A DNA stretch of 64,000 nt from Provencibacterium sp. (GTDB taxonomy: Bacteria > Bacillota > Clostridia > Oscillospirales > Ruminococcaceae): positions 22,534-86,533 of the forward strand of contig JAAWDS010000039.1 in assembly GCA_022793895.1 (NCBI GenBank). Direction: 5' to 3'. This document shows positions 21,522 through 31,692 of the stretch, in pieces (position 1 is the first letter of the stretch; the number at the start of each line of letters is the position of its first letter). Under the pieces are notes generated by a model. That model ran no database searches. It was given only the letters and a program-made list of their open reading frames with translations, and was not told where the DNA came from. The position numbers were made by a program, and so were the translations under genes.

Positions 21522-21764
21522 GAGAACCCCTCCCATAAATCTAAATGGGCGATCGGCGGAGCCTGCTGCTCGCTTTCGCTGATCCTATTATACAGGGCAA
21601 GTAGATAAAAAACAAGGGGAGCGAGGCTTCGGACGGCCTAATAAATCCTCACGAGGCAGGCGAACCGGTTTTCTGACAAAACGGTATAAGCGCTTCCTCT
21701 TTGCTTCATACTTTCAGCAGAGGGGCCTCCCCTCGCTTTAAAATTTGAAAGGAGAAGATGCCCC

Positions 21765-21941
21765 ATGGATTTTTCCGCCTATTCCGGTTTCCCCTTCCCT
21801 TCCAACCTTCCCCCAGAGGATCAGCCGCTCGAACGCTATTTTAGTACGTTGAGCGATGAAGAACAGCTCCGCTTATTAAACGCAAGCAAGTCCTATCCTG
21901 AGTTTCGCGACCGCGTCGCTGCCCGGTGCAAGGAGCAATAA
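21765..21941 (+). CDS. small uncharacterised protein (58 aa), below the supplied ORF cutoff
   Basis: MDFSAYSGFPFPSNLPPEDQPLERYFSTLSDEEQLRLLNASKSYPEFRDRVAARCKEQ*, preceded by AAAGGAGAAG; stop codon lies inside the hairpin of repeat copy 2. Confidence 0.7.
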   Translation: MDFSAYSGFPFPSNLPPEDQPLERYFSTLSDEEQLRLLNASKSYPEFRDRVAARCKEQ

Positions 21942-22060
21942 AAAAACGCTGCGCGTTTTTTATTGCTCCTTCGAAAAAGCCGCTTTCGAGGCAAAGATTA
22001 CGCCCCGAATTTCGCGCTAGCCGCGCGAAACCGCCGCTTTTTCCGGTCTCTGCAAACTGG
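21931..22060. repeat. Dispersed structured repeat, copy 2
   Basis: AGGAGCAATAAAAAAACGCTGCGCGTTTTTTATTGCTCCT hairpin then GAAAAAGCCGCTTTCGAGGCAAAGATTACGCCCCGAATTTCGCGCTAGCCGCGCGAAACCGCCGCTTTTTCCGGTCTCTGCAAACTGG. Confidence 0.85.
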
Positions 22061-22200
22061 AAACGCACCCTTTAAAAAAGCTGCTTCCGGGGTGAAAATT
22101 ACACTCGGAAGCAGCTTTTCCAATTTCTGTAAGCCAGAGATACCGCCCTTTTAAAACGGCCTCACCCTGTAGAAAAAGGGTAAGTTCCATCAAAAGCCGC

Positions 22201-23595
22201 TCAGATCCGAGGGCGCTTTTTCTTGTTAGCCAGCATCTGGATAAGAATAACCGCCGTCACGATTCCGCCCGTTAAAAGCAGGATGGCCGCTGGCAAGGCC
22301 CAATCTGTGCGGTTGGCGCGCGGCCGTTCGCTCTCCTCCTTCTCCTCCGGTTCCTCCGGTATGGAGGAGCTGGCTTCCTCTTCGGGTTCCGCTTCCTTCT
22401 CCAGGTCCTCATCCGGTTCTTCTGCCGGATCCTCCACCTGATCCTCCGGCGGCACCACAATATTGGCGGCAAGGTTTGAGGAAACCGTGGCGCCCGAAGC
22501 GGCAGGCGGCGCGGACGAACCCCAAAGATCTGCCGAGGAAATCACGTATTTGGAAGCATGGGTAAACCGGTAGTCCACCCACCCACCGGAAGAGACGGCG
22601 GCGCTCTCCTGGAAGGAGAGCGTTGCCTTATTTTCGTTGTAATAGGAGAGATGCACCGTCTCCCCGGCATAGGAATCGCCCAGCCGGTAGGAGAGCGTTG
22701 CTTCGCAGGGAAGCGGCCCGCTATAGGCAATCTCAAACTGCGCCAAATCGGTGCTGTCTACCGCCGCCGACAGGCTCTTATAGCGCAGCTTTTCCAGGGA
22801 AAAATCATAGAATACCCGGTTATCCGGGATGGAAAGCTCTTTCGTGACGGAAAAGGTCCAGATATAGTCGCCATAGTCCAGCCGGAGCAGGAATCCCTTT
22901 TCCGCCGCCTGTAGGAAAATGTCGCGTCCAATGACCTGCCCGCTGCGCATGGGGATCTTCAGAATCTTCTGTCCGCCGTTTTCGGAAGCATATTCCGAAA
23001 CATCCTCCCAACGCAGCACTTCTTTTCTGTGAAAGGTTTCCGCCGCGCCTGCTCCGGAGTCGGAATCGGAGTCGGAATCGGAACTGCTGCCGGAACCCGA
23101 AGAGCCCTCCTCCGCGCCGGATCCGCTGACCACCAGCGCGGGGCTCTGAAAGACCGTCTCCTCCTGGTTCTCATCCAGCGCAAGCAGCTCCGCTCCCGCC
23201 GAAAAAGAGGAAGCGGGAACCGGCTGACGGAAGGTCAGCTCGGCCAGATCAGCGTTGTTGCTGTTGGCAATCGGGGAAAGGCGATCGATATAAACGGTCA
23301 GCACCGTTTTGCCATCCTGCTGGCGGGCGTCGATCCTCTGAAAATGCGCGGGGGAATCATCCCGCCAGGCTACCTCCGGCGCATCCACCGCCCGGCTGAC
23401 GCAGATATCAAACTGCGCCGATTCAAATTTGCTGCTGAAGTTTTCCAGCCGTAAGGTATACTGGCCCTGCACGCCGCTCGCCTTGAGAACAATCTGGGGC
23501 TGCTGCACGCTGGCGGCCCATACCGCCGGCATGCAGCCAAAAAGCATTGCTACCGCTAGAAACAGCGCGCCTATCCACTTTCCTACATGTTTCAT
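22201..23595 (-). CDS. membrane-anchored surface protein with possible cohesin-like N-terminal domain
   Basis: Signal peptide, ~130 aa beta-rich domain (PQIVLKASGVQGQYTLRLENFSSKFESAQFDICVSRAV...NADLAELTFRQPVP), acidic linker, C-terminal TM LPAAILLLTGGIVTAVILIQML plus KKKRPRI. Confidence 0.7.
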   Translation of the reverse strand: MKHVGKWIGALFLAVAMLFGCMPAVWAASVQQPQIVLKASGVQGQYTLRLENFSSKFESAQFDICVSRAVDAPEVAWRDDSPAHFQRIDARQQDGKTVLTVYIDRLSPIANSNNADLAELTFRQPVPASSFSAGAELLALDENQEETVFQSPALVVSGSGAEEGSSGSGSSSDSDSDSDSGAGAAETFHRKEVLRWEDVSEYASENGGQKILKIPMRSGQVIGRDIFLQAAEKGFLLRLDYGDYIWTFSVTKELSIPDNRVFYDFSLEKLRYKSLSAAVDSTDLAQFEIAYSGPLPCEATLSYRLGDSYAGETVHLSYYNENKATLSFQESAAVSSGGWVDYRFTHASKYVISSADLWGSSAPPAASGATVSSNLAANIVVPPEDQVEDPAEEPDEDLEKEAEPEEEASSSIPEEPEEKEESERPRANRTDWALPAAILLLTGGIVTAVILIQMLANKKKRPRI

Positions 23596-23601
23596 CTATG
23601 C

Positions 23602-26600
23602 TTACTCCTCCAGTATAATCATCGGCATGGATTCATAGGTGGGAGAGGGGATCCACCGGGTACTGCTGGTAACCCGGTTGCCTCCGCCTTCCGGAACGTT
23701 GGTCCGGTGGAGCTCCGCCATGATCTGGGTCGGGAGCAGGCTGTTGAAGCAGGCTTCGGCATCCTCGCCGGGAAGGGCCCCCGCGCTGTCTCCCTGCTGC
23801 TTGGGAACAAAGATCCAAAGGCCGTTGTCGATCTCCGCCATATCCCCTTCCTTCGGGAGCGCGGCGAAGAGATAAACCTCACCCTCCAGCGGTATCCGTT
23901 CCTCGGTTTCCGTTAAGCTGTCCTGCGCCATGTTCCCGCTTTGGCTCTTGCCATAAACCCGAACGGTATTGAACACCGGATTGCCGCGGAAGTTGCCGGT
24001 GACGATGAGCGTTCCGGCAGAGATCTCCTCATAGCTTTCTCCTAAGATACCGATCCCGTTCACGCCGAACTCAATGTAATCGCCGGGATAGGCCGCAAAG
24101 TCAATCGAACCGGCGGCGGCATCCGCAGGCAGGCCGCTCAGCCGGATGAGCTTGGCGTCAAACGGACAGATGCTGCCGTCCGCATCCTTGCGGGTAAAGA
24201 AGCGCAGCTTTCCGGGATTCGCTTGCAGCTCTTCACAACTGGCTTCCAGCACGGTGGTGAAGCTGCTTCCGTCTGTGCTGACCTCCACCCGGACGATCCC
24301 ATCCCCGGCATTCGAAGCGCCCAACGTCATATCGTCAGATTCCTCCGGCTGCCCGGCCTCCGGGAAAGCGTTAAACCGGAGTCCGGCCACCGAGAGGCTG
24401 CCGTCAAAGGCAGCCGTCAAAACCCCATCGATGGGCGTTTGGGAATCCCACTGGTAGTTTTCCCTGGCAATCAGGTTGTCGTGCGCAATATCCAACTGTC
24501 CCGCGGACGCCTCCGCAACGACATAACCCAGGATATCGACTGCCTTGACCGAATAGGTCACGGCCTTGTTGTTCACCGAGCCCAGGGAATCGGTCCAGAC
24601 CGTTTTTCCGGACGCCGCCGAAAGGAAGGCTACCGGCTCGGTTTTGCCGTTCAGCTCGCGGCTGATTTCATACCCCAGCATCTTCGCTCCCGAAACGGGG
24701 GAAACCGTAACGGACGCTTCCCGGCTCTCCCGGTCGTATGCGGCGGTTATCCCGACCGTTCCCGACTGCCTCTGCGTCCCTTTCAGGCGTTCGCGGCGGG
24801 ATTCATCGGTCAGGTACTGAATCTTACGTTCCTCGGCCGCCCCGCTCTGGCCGCTGGGCTCCATGCCCCAACTGCGGAAGAACTCGCTCAAATCCCTTCC
24901 CGCAACCTGGCTGGCGGCGGACATAAACGCCGCGTCCCCGCCGGAGCGGTAAATCTGGTTCAGCTGGTGATAGAAGTTATCCCCTGCGCCGTCATAGGCT
25001 AAGTGAAGCTGCCAGTACATTCCCAGGCTGACAAACACATCGTTCGCCATGCCCTGCTGTCCGGATGTCACCTTTGCAAAAATCGCTTCATATTTATTCG
25101 ATTTCTCCAGACGGGAGGCAAGCGCGTTCTCCCCTCCGTCATAGGTCTGGGCAAAGAGCGAATAGATGTTATTGGTGATCTCCGCTTTTCCGAGCGTATC
25201 CATCACATGCCCGATCTCGTGCTGAATGCCCCAGCCGAACAGGCCGTTTGCATTGCCCGACCCCGTTGCCGAGACCGGCCGGCCGCCGGCCATTCCTGAA
25301 GCGGAACCGAAACCGATGCCGATATGGCTCCCGCTCGCATACATAAACGCATTGGAGAACATCCGCATATACCGGATGTTGTGCCGGGAGGCGGAGCTCT
25401 CCAAACCGGCCTCGTCGATCCCGTGCGTCCGGTACATCAGCGTCATCAGCTCTTCCCAGGCCAAGCCGTCGTTATAGAGCGTCTCGGTCCCATTCGAGCC
25501 TAAGGCCGCCCGGATCTGGCTGGCCGGCAGCGAGAGCAGCACATGCGGGAAAGCAATCTCGGTCGCGTTCAGGAAGTGCGTTTGCAGCGTCCCGCTGTTC
25601 ATCCGGCTCAGCTTCTCGTTATAATAGCGCTCCAGCTCGCTGGTGTAGGCGGAAATCCGCGCCTTCACGGAGCTCTCATCCAGTTCGTGCCAATCGGAGA
25701 GCTCCAGCAGCGGTATCTTCGTCCCGCCGCGCACCTGCATTTTAATTTCGCCGGCCTTCTGCCCGGCATATTGCAGATAGAGCGATCCGCCCTTCTGCGG
25801 GGAAACGTCGTTGATTCTTGGAATGGTGATGATGTTGCGCCCGTTTTGCAGTTGAATGGCGCTCCCGCTCCACCGGGCGGCTTCCGCAAAGTGCTGGGTC
25901 GGCACCAGGCTGACCGTTTCGCCCTGCGGGATCTGCGCATAAACGACCACCTGCTTCCCTGCTTCCGCAACCACGCCGAGCGGCTGGAAGGTGTTGATCC
26001 GCTTTTGGTCGCCCGAAGCGTCGCGCGACTGGACGTTATCCATCACCGCCCCCAGCTGGGAGGTATCCCCTTGCAGCAGCGATTCGGCCAGCGCCAGTTC
26101 ATCCAACAGAATTTCCCGGTTGACATAGTAACCGTCCGCGCTCTCTACGCGGGCGCGCAGCTCGTTTACCTGCTCCAGCGTCGCTCCCGGCGCTACCTCC
26201 GTATAGGTGCTGTCGGTAAAGAGCGAAGCGATGCTGTCGTCGATGTCGTCATAGGAATAGAAGGCTATCTCGGAGAGGGAAGCCGGCTGCGGCGTGCCGT
26301 CCCCCTGGCGCACCAGGACCGCGAGCTTTTTGATGTGATCGTTGCGCTCGAAGGGCAGAATGGCGTAACCCGTTTCTTTGGGGTTGTTGCGGACGATCGG
26401 CGCAGAACCCACATTCCCCTCCGGACGGTTGGTCAGCGCGCCGGCATCGGCGGTCAGCCAGGTCATGTTTCCATCCTTATCCCAGGCCGCAACCGAATAG
26501 CGCTGAAGCGATTCCGGGAAGCCCTTGTTCAGCCGGGGCACATAGATGAGATAATCCATGCTCTTCTCTTCATCAAATTCAAAGGTAATCCGGCTGCTTT

Positions 26601-28485
26601 CCCACCATACGCGCGCCGTCCAATGGGTCTCAAAGTCCCCGTCATAAACCCAGCGGATGTCGAAATTCCCGCCGTATTCATTAGACACATTGTTCTTGTT
26701 CTCCAGCTCCGCGCTGATAATCGCCGAATTGGGGATCCGGTTCCGGGTCGGAAGGGTAGGGATTTTAAGGATCTCCTGCTCCGGCATCCCCGTCGCCGTC
26801 AGCGAGGGGCCGCTGAACCCGATCTGATTCCCCGCTGTGACATAGAAATCATAAGAAACGCCGTTGGTCAGCCCGGTAACGGTAAAGGAGGCGGCCGCTA
26901 TCTTCTGTGCAGCCAGCTCGAAGCTCTCCGCCGCAGATTCTTTATAGTAGACATTGTAAAACTCCGCGTTCTCCGCCTTTTTCCAACTGAGGGCAATCGC
27001 GCTGTCTTCCGGCGTCAGCGAGAGGTTGTCCGGAGGCAGCGGCGCTTTGTCCGGCTGCGGAATGCAGCTGACGGCGGCGGAGGGATCTCCCACCCAGTCG
27101 CCATTGTAGGCCGAAACGGTGAAATAATAGGTTTTCAGGTTCTCCAGCCCGGTGACAACCGCCTCGTTCTTCCCCACGCGCAGCTGCCGGTTGAGCGCGC
27201 CGGCCGAAAGGCCATATTGAACAAGATAGCCGTCCACATTGTCCACCGCGCGCCAGGTAAGCGACACCTGCTGGCTGCCCGGAACTGCCTGGACATTTTT
27301 GGGGATGGATGCGCCGAGATCGATGTTGGGCGGGATGATATCACGCAAAAACTCGATCTTCTCCACCACCACATAGCGGACCTTTCCATCCTCGCCCAAG
27401 GTTTTCTCCACCGTGATGGTGATTTTTTTCACCGGCACCCGTTTGCCGAGCGGGATGACCACCGTACTCTCCCCCGCGTTCCGCTCGGTGGCGTGGACTC
27501 CCTCCGGCTGCGCGTTGTCATAGTCCACCCGCTCGGTGGTCCCATCCTCATATTCAACTTGCACGTGCCCTTTTTCCAGCGCGCCGTTCACCGCCGGGGA
27601 GACGATGCGGACGGTGCTCATCACCTTGGGCGTTTCAAAGGTAATGGGGATTTGGCACTCCCCTTCCCCGGTGTGGGTGAGCTTTACCGCCTGCCCGTTG
27701 TCCAAAAAGAGATCCTCCAGCGCTCCCTCCAGTTGGATTCCGCTCTGCGCCAGCTCCTGGGCGATGGTATCGGTATCCAAAATCCCGGACGTCACCAGCG
27801 CGCCTTCATAAATTTCCGCAGGGGCTAAGGCGCCCATGCCGCGGCGTATCAGCGCAACGTCGGTGATGTTGAGCTTCCCGTCCAGGTTCAGATCCGCATC
27901 CTCTGCATAGCTCCCCAGCATACCGGCGACCTTGTTCAAGTCGGCCTCGTCAATCGCCCGGTCGCCGGTGACGTCCCCCAGCGCAAAGCCGCCGCTCTGC
28001 GCGCTGACGCAAAGCCGCGGTACATAGGGTTCAATCGCTATCTCCTGCGAGGTGAAGCTGCGGTAGCCCTCCCCGTCCAGCTGCACCCGGTAGGCGCTGT
28101 TCCGGGGCAGCCCGGAAAATTCGATCAGATAGAACCCCACCTTGTCGTTCCCGGCAAGCGGGGCGTCCTGCGGATTATGTAATGTAAGCGTTACCTTGAC
28201 GGTTTTTCCGCCAAAGGAAAATTCCTGCTCGCCGCCGCTGCTGCCAAGCGGCAGCCGGTAGGACTCTCCGCCAGCCCCCAGCAGGGTCAGCGAAAGGTTC
28301 CGTTTCGCAAGCGTTTCAGCCCGTTCTGAGTAACCAAGCTGCAACACAACATCCAATTTGCCTGCATTTTGCGCCGTCTCGGCCATCACATCAATCACCG
28401 TGTCCGATCCCTGCGCATGGACCGGCCAACCGAAGCTGGAGAAGATCAACGCCGCCGACAGAAGCCCCACAAGCACTCGTTTCAT
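23602..28485 (-). CDS. M60-family (enhancin-like) metallopeptidase with dockerin, fibronectin III and F5/8-type C (CBM32-like) domains
   Basis: 1627 aa; signal peptide; GWGIQHEIGHVMDTLGKAE (HEXXH-X8-E); dockerin-like GDVTGDRAIDEADLNKVAGMLG...DADLNLDGKLNITDVALIRRGMG; two FNIII segments; discoidin-like IRWVYDGDFETHWTARVWW. Confidence 0.88.
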   Translation of the reverse strand: MKRVLVGLLSAALIFSSFGWPVHAQGSDTVIDVMAETAQNAGKLDVVLQLGYSERAETLAKRNLSLTLLGAGGESYRLPLGSSGGEQEFSFGGKTVKVTLTLHNPQDAPLAGNDKVGFYLIEFSGLPRNSAYRVQLDGEGYRSFTSQEIAIEPYVPRLCVSAQSGGFALGDVTGDRAIDEADLNKVAGMLGSYAEDADLNLDGKLNITDVALIRRGMGALAPAEIYEGALVTSGILDTDTIAQELAQSGIQLEGALEDLFLDNGQAVKLTHTGEGECQIPITFETPKVMSTVRIVSPAVNGALEKGHVQVEYEDGTTERVDYDNAQPEGVHATERNAGESTVVIPLGKRVPVKKITITVEKTLGEDGKVRYVVVEKIEFLRDIIPPNIDLGASIPKNVQAVPGSQQVSLTWRAVDNVDGYLVQYGLSAGALNRQLRVGKNEAVVTGLENLKTYYFTVSAYNGDWVGDPSAAVSCIPQPDKAPLPPDNLSLTPEDSAIALSWKKAENAEFYNVYYKESAAESFELAAQKIAAASFTVTGLTNGVSYDFYVTAGNQIGFSGPSLTATGMPEQEILKIPTLPTRNRIPNSAIISAELENKNNVSNEYGGNFDIRWVYDGDFETHWTARVWWESSRITFEFDEEKSMDYLIYVPRLNKGFPESLQRYSVAAWDKDGNMTWLTADAGALTNRPEGNVGSAPIVRNNPKETGYAILPFERNDHIKKLAVLVRQGDGTPQPASLSEIAFYSYDDIDDSIASLFTDSTYTEVAPGATLEQVNELRARVESADGYYVNREILLDELALAESLLQGDTSQLGAVMDNVQSRDASGDQKRINTFQPLGVVAEAGKQVVVYAQIPQGETVSLVPTQHFAEAARWSGSAIQLQNGRNIITIPRINDVSPQKGGSLYLQYAGQKAGEIKMQVRGGTKIPLLELSDWHELDESSVKARISAYTSELERYYNEKLSRMNSGTLQTHFLNATEIAFPHVLLSLPASQIRAALGSNGTETLYNDGLAWEELMTLMYRTHGIDEAGLESSASRHNIRYMRMFSNAFMYASGSHIGIGFGSASGMAGGRPVSATGSGNANGLFGWGIQHEIGHVMDTLGKAEITNNIYSLFAQTYDGGENALASRLEKSNKYEAIFAKVTSGQQGMANDVFVSLGMYWQLHLAYDGAGDNFYHQLNQIYRSGGDAAFMSAASQVAGRDLSEFFRSWGMEPSGQSGAAEERKIQYLTDESRRERLKGTQRQSGTVGITAAYDRESREASVTVSPVSGAKMLGYEISRELNGKTEPVAFLSAASGKTVWTDSLGSVNNKAVTYSVKAVDILGYVVAEASAGQLDIAHDNLIARENYQWDSQTPIDGVLTAAFDGSLSVAGLRFNAFPEAGQPEESDDMTLGASNAGDGIVRVEVSTDGSSFTTVLEASCEELQANPGKLRFFTRKDADGSICPFDAKLIRLSGLPADAAAGSIDFAAYPGDYIEFGVNGIGILGESYEEISAGTLIVTGNFRGNPVFNTVRVYGKSQSGNMAQDSLTETEERIPLEGEVYLFAALPKEGDMAEIDNGLWIFVPKQQGDSAGALPGEDAEACFNSLLPTQIMAELHRTNVPEGGGNRVTSSTRWIPSPTYESMPMIILEE

Positions 28486-28872
28486 GGTCTCTACCCCTCT
28501 GTTTATTTTGAAGCCGTTTATAAAGCTAACGATAAGTATACCATAAGACTCGACAAACTTCCAGATGTTTCTTACTTTTCTTCCTCATTTTTTAAAGGAA
28601 GGCCCTGCCGCCGCACGTCCCCCTCCAGCCGGATTCATCCGCCCGGAATAGAGTGAAAATCCCCTTCGAATGCCGCTTTCAGGCGTATAGGTGAAAAATT
28701 TCATATCCGCCTAAAAAATCAAAACCGGCCGTTTTTCCGCCCGAAAACCGCCCAAAAATGAAAAAAATCAAATAGCCCAAAAACTTAATATTTACGAAGT
28801 GAGGTTTTATGCTTTATGATACCAACAGGGAAATTCCAACACTGTTTCCACCACAAACCTGGTCAAGAAAGG

Positions 28873-30558
28873 ATGGTAGATTCCGAGATGTTAAAGAAAC
28901 GCTTGTTTAGCTTGTTCAGCTTGCTGCTCTGCGCCAGCCTTACCGCAGGCCTGGCCGGCTGCGCCTCCGGTCCCGCCGCTTCTTCCTCCGAGGAGAGCGC
29001 CGCTACTCCAGCCTCCTCCGCCGCTTCCAGCGCCGCCCCTTCCCAGCAGGAAGCGGACCCCTCCGCTCTGCCCCTCGTTACCGAGCCCACCACTTTGACC
29101 TATTTCCACTATCTGGACGGCAAGGTCTCCGCTTCGATGTCCAGCCACGATGAGATTGGCTGCTACCAGGAGATGGAAAAGCGCACCGGAGTCCATATCG
29201 AGTGGCTTCATCCTCCGGTCGGCCAGGAGACCGAACAGTTCAACCTCATGATCGCCTCGCAGGATCTGCCCGATATGATCTTCTGGAACAAATGGAAGAA
29301 CGTTGCGGGCGGCGTGTATGGAATGATTGAAAATGAGATCATCCTTCCGCTCAACGAGCTTGCGGAGAAAAACGCGCCCGACTATCTGGAGGTCATCGGC
29401 CGCAACGATACCATTTCCCGTCAGGCGCGGCTGGACGACGGCACCATCTTCTGCTTTATGCAGATCGACAGCGAGGGCCACCGGGCCAACGCGGGCGGTA
29501 TTCAGCTGCGCGAGGATTGGCTGGAAAAGCTGAATCTGAGCATTCCCAACAACATCGATGAATTTGAGCAGGTGCTGACCGCCTTCAAAACGCAAGACCC
29601 CAACGGAAACGGCCAGGCGGATGAGCTTCCCTGGGCCGGCACCATTGCGGAGCTGCGCAACCTCACCTCGGTTTACGGCGTCTACTACGGCATGACCGTG
29701 CAGGATGGGAAGGTCGTCTACGGTCCCGCCACCCCAGCCTATAAGGACTATCTCGCCCGGATGAGCAGTTGGTATGCGCAGGGGCTCATCGACCCCGAAT
29801 ACGTCGTCACCGACGACACCAGCAAAAAGGCGAAGGTCACGGGCGATCTCGCGGGCGCTTACTGGGGCATCCTCAGCGCGGATCTCGGCACCTACATGCA
29901 GGCCAAGGCGGACGATCCCAGCTTCAAGCTCAACGGCATTCCCTATCTGGAGAGCGCCGATGGGAGCGGCAAGCGCTATGTTAAGCTGCGGGATTACTGC
30001 GGAGGCTCCGGCACCGCCGTCACCACCGCTTGCAAGGATCCTGAGCTCGCCACCCGCTGGCTCAACTACGCCTACTCGGAAGAGGGCCACATGCTGATGG
30101 TCTTTGGCATTGAGGGCGAGAGCTATGAAATGGTAAACGATTTCCCCACCATGACCGAAACGATCATGCACAACCCCGACGGGCTCGCCTTTGCGCAGGC
30201 GCTCGCACGCTATGCCTGCGGCTCGATGTCCGGGGCGTTTGAGAAGGATCAGCGGCACTTTGAGCAGGCTATCTCCGCCGTTCCGGAACAGATCGAGTGC
30301 CTCCACCGCTGGCAGGAGGGCAACGTCTCCACCGATATCTTCCTCCCGCCCATCACGATGACGGCGGACGAAAGCTCAACCTATGCCTCCATCATGACCG
30401 AAGTCACCGCCTATGCGGACGAGATGCACGATAAGTTCATTATGGGCAAGGAGCCGCTCGATAACTTTGATTCCTATGTAGAGGCCATTGGAAGGTTGGG
30501 AATCGATCAGGCCATTGCCGCCCAGCAAGCTGCTTACGACCGCTATATGCAGGCTTAA
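28873..30558 (+). CDS. extracellular solute-binding lipoprotein of a carbohydrate ABC transporter
   Basis: Lipobox LTAGLAGCAS; TYFHYLDGKVSASMSSHDEIGCYQEMEKRTGVHIEWLHPPVGQETEQFNLMIASQDLPDMIFW; followed by two permeases. Confidence 0.93.
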   Translation: MVDSEMLKKRLFSLFSLLLCASLTAGLAGCASGPAASSSEESAATPASSAASSAAPSQQEADPSALPLVTEPTTLTYFHYLDGKVSASMSSHDEIGCYQEMEKRTGVHIEWLHPPVGQETEQFNLMIASQDLPDMIFWNKWKNVAGGVYGMIENEIILPLNELAEKNAPDYLEVIGRNDTISRQARLDDGTIFCFMQIDSEGHRANAGGIQLREDWLEKLNLSIPNNIDEFEQVLTAFKTQDPNGNGQADELPWAGTIAELRNLTSVYGVYYGMTVQDGKVVYGPATPAYKDYLARMSSWYAQGLIDPEYVVTDDTSKKAKVTGDLAGAYWGILSADLGTYMQAKADDPSFKLNGIPYLESADGSGKRYVKLRDYCGGSGTAVTTACKDPELATRWLNYAYSEEGHMLMVFGIEGESYEMVNDFPTMTETIMHNPDGLAFAQALARYACGSMSGAFEKDQRHFEQAISAVPEQIECLHRWQEGNVSTDIFLPPITMTADESSTYASIMTEVTAYADEMHDKFIMGKEPLDNFDSYVEAIGRLGIDQAIAAQQAAYDRYMQA

Positions 30559-30573
30559 CCATCCGTTTCTGAA

Positions 30574-30613
30574 AACTCTGCCGCAAAGTGCTTCTGCATT
30601 TTGCGGCAGAGTT
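30574..30613 (+). terminator. Intercistronic hairpin between binding protein and permease genes
   Basis: AACTCTGCCGCAAAGTGCTTCTGCATTTTGCGGCAGAGTT, long stem without a T-tract. Confidence 0.6.
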
Positions 30614-30713
30614 AAGGGGGAACCATTTTCTCAGGTTTCCGCAGGGCGGGAATTGATTCTGAAACTTCGGTATTCCAAAAAACTAACCAGACGGATAGGA
30701 GGTATCCCATTTT

Positions 30714-31679
30714 ATGCAATCGGTTCAGGACCGCCTTGTGAACAAACGTCCCCCTGCAGCCGGAAAAAAGGGATGGCGCCAAACGCTCGCAAAGGATTTC
30801 CACCGCAACAAGTATATCTATCTCATGCTTCTGCCGGTGGTCGCCTATTTCCTCATCTTCCACTATCAACCGATGTATGGCGCCACCATTGCCTTTAAGG
30901 ATTTCCTGCCCAACAAAGGGATCATGGGCAGCCCCTGGGTAGGGCTCAAGCACTTCAAGAGCTTTTTCCTCTCGCCGAGCGCCTTTCAGGTCATCCGCAA
31001 CACCATTGTGATCAACCTCTTTGATCTCCTCTTCGGCTTTCCTGCGCCCATCCTACTGGCGCTGCTGCTCAATGAGATAAACGCGAGCTGGTTTAAGCGC
31101 TCGGTGCAGACCGTTACTTACATGCCCCATTTTATCTCGCTGGTGGTCATCTGCGGCATCCTGCGCGATTTTACCAGCATGAACGGGCTGTTCAACTCGC
31201 TGCGCGGCCTCTTTGGGCTGGATCCGGTGCTTTTCTTGAGCGAATCAAGCTGGTTCCGCCCCCTCTATATCGGATCGGATATCTGGCAGGGGGTCGGCTG
31301 GGGATCCATCATCTATATCGCGGCGCTCGCCGGGGTGGATCAAGAGCTCTATGAAGCCGCCAAAATCGACGGGGCCGGACGCTGGCGCAGGATGGTTTCC
31401 ATCACCCTGCCGGGCATTGCGCCCACCATCATCCTGATGCTGATCATGCGCGTCGGCCGGATGATGAGCCTGGGCAGCGAGAAGGTCCTGCTGCTCTACA
31501 GCCCGGTCATCTATGAAACCGCCGACGTCATCTCCACCTTTACCTACCGCAAAGGGCTTTTAGAGAGCAACTATAGCTATAGCGCCGCCGTCGGCCTGTT
31601 CAATTCGCTCATCAACTTCATCCTTCTGCTGACGGTCAACAAGATTAGCAAGAAGGTTTCGGAAACCAGCTTATGGTAG
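30714..31679 (+). CDS. carbohydrate ABC transporter permease (LplB-like)
   Basis: 321 aa, KYIYLMLLPVVAYFLIFHYQPMYGATIAFKDF...EAAKIDGAGRWRRMVSITLPGIAPTIILMLIM (EAA loop). Confidence 0.95.
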   Translation: MQSVQDRLVNKRPPAAGKKGWRQTLAKDFHRNKYIYLMLLPVVAYFLIFHYQPMYGATIAFKDFLPNKGIMGSPWVGLKHFKSFFLSPSAFQVIRNTIVINLFDLLFGFPAPILLALLLNEINASWFKRSVQTVTYMPHFISLVVICGILRDFTSMNGLFNSLRGLFGLDPVLFLSESSWFRPLYIGSDIWQGVGWGSIIYIAALAGVDQELYEAAKIDGAGRWRRMVSITLPGIAPTIILMLIMRVGRMMSLGSEKVLLLYSPVIYETADVISTFTYRKGLLESNYSYSAAVGLFNSLINFILLLTVNKISKKVSETSLW

Positions 31680-31692
31680 GAGGTGGCGGCTG

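Noticed and set aside
21841-22068. 75-aa ORF and similar ones (48215-48496, 50305-50730) sharing LQKPEK..F-type peptides
   Set aside because: They lie within the structured repeat; similarity reflects the nucleotide repeat, not a protein family.
25543-27828. 761-aa + strand ORF antisense to the M60 gene
   Set aside because: Composition is Arg/His/Leu-rich shadow coding from the high-GC minus-strand gene, which has clear domains and signal peptide; no recognisable motifs on the + strand.
28891-30306. 471-aa minus-strand ORF antisense to the solute-binding protein
   Set aside because: Shadow ORF of a well-supported lipoprotein gene; no motifs.
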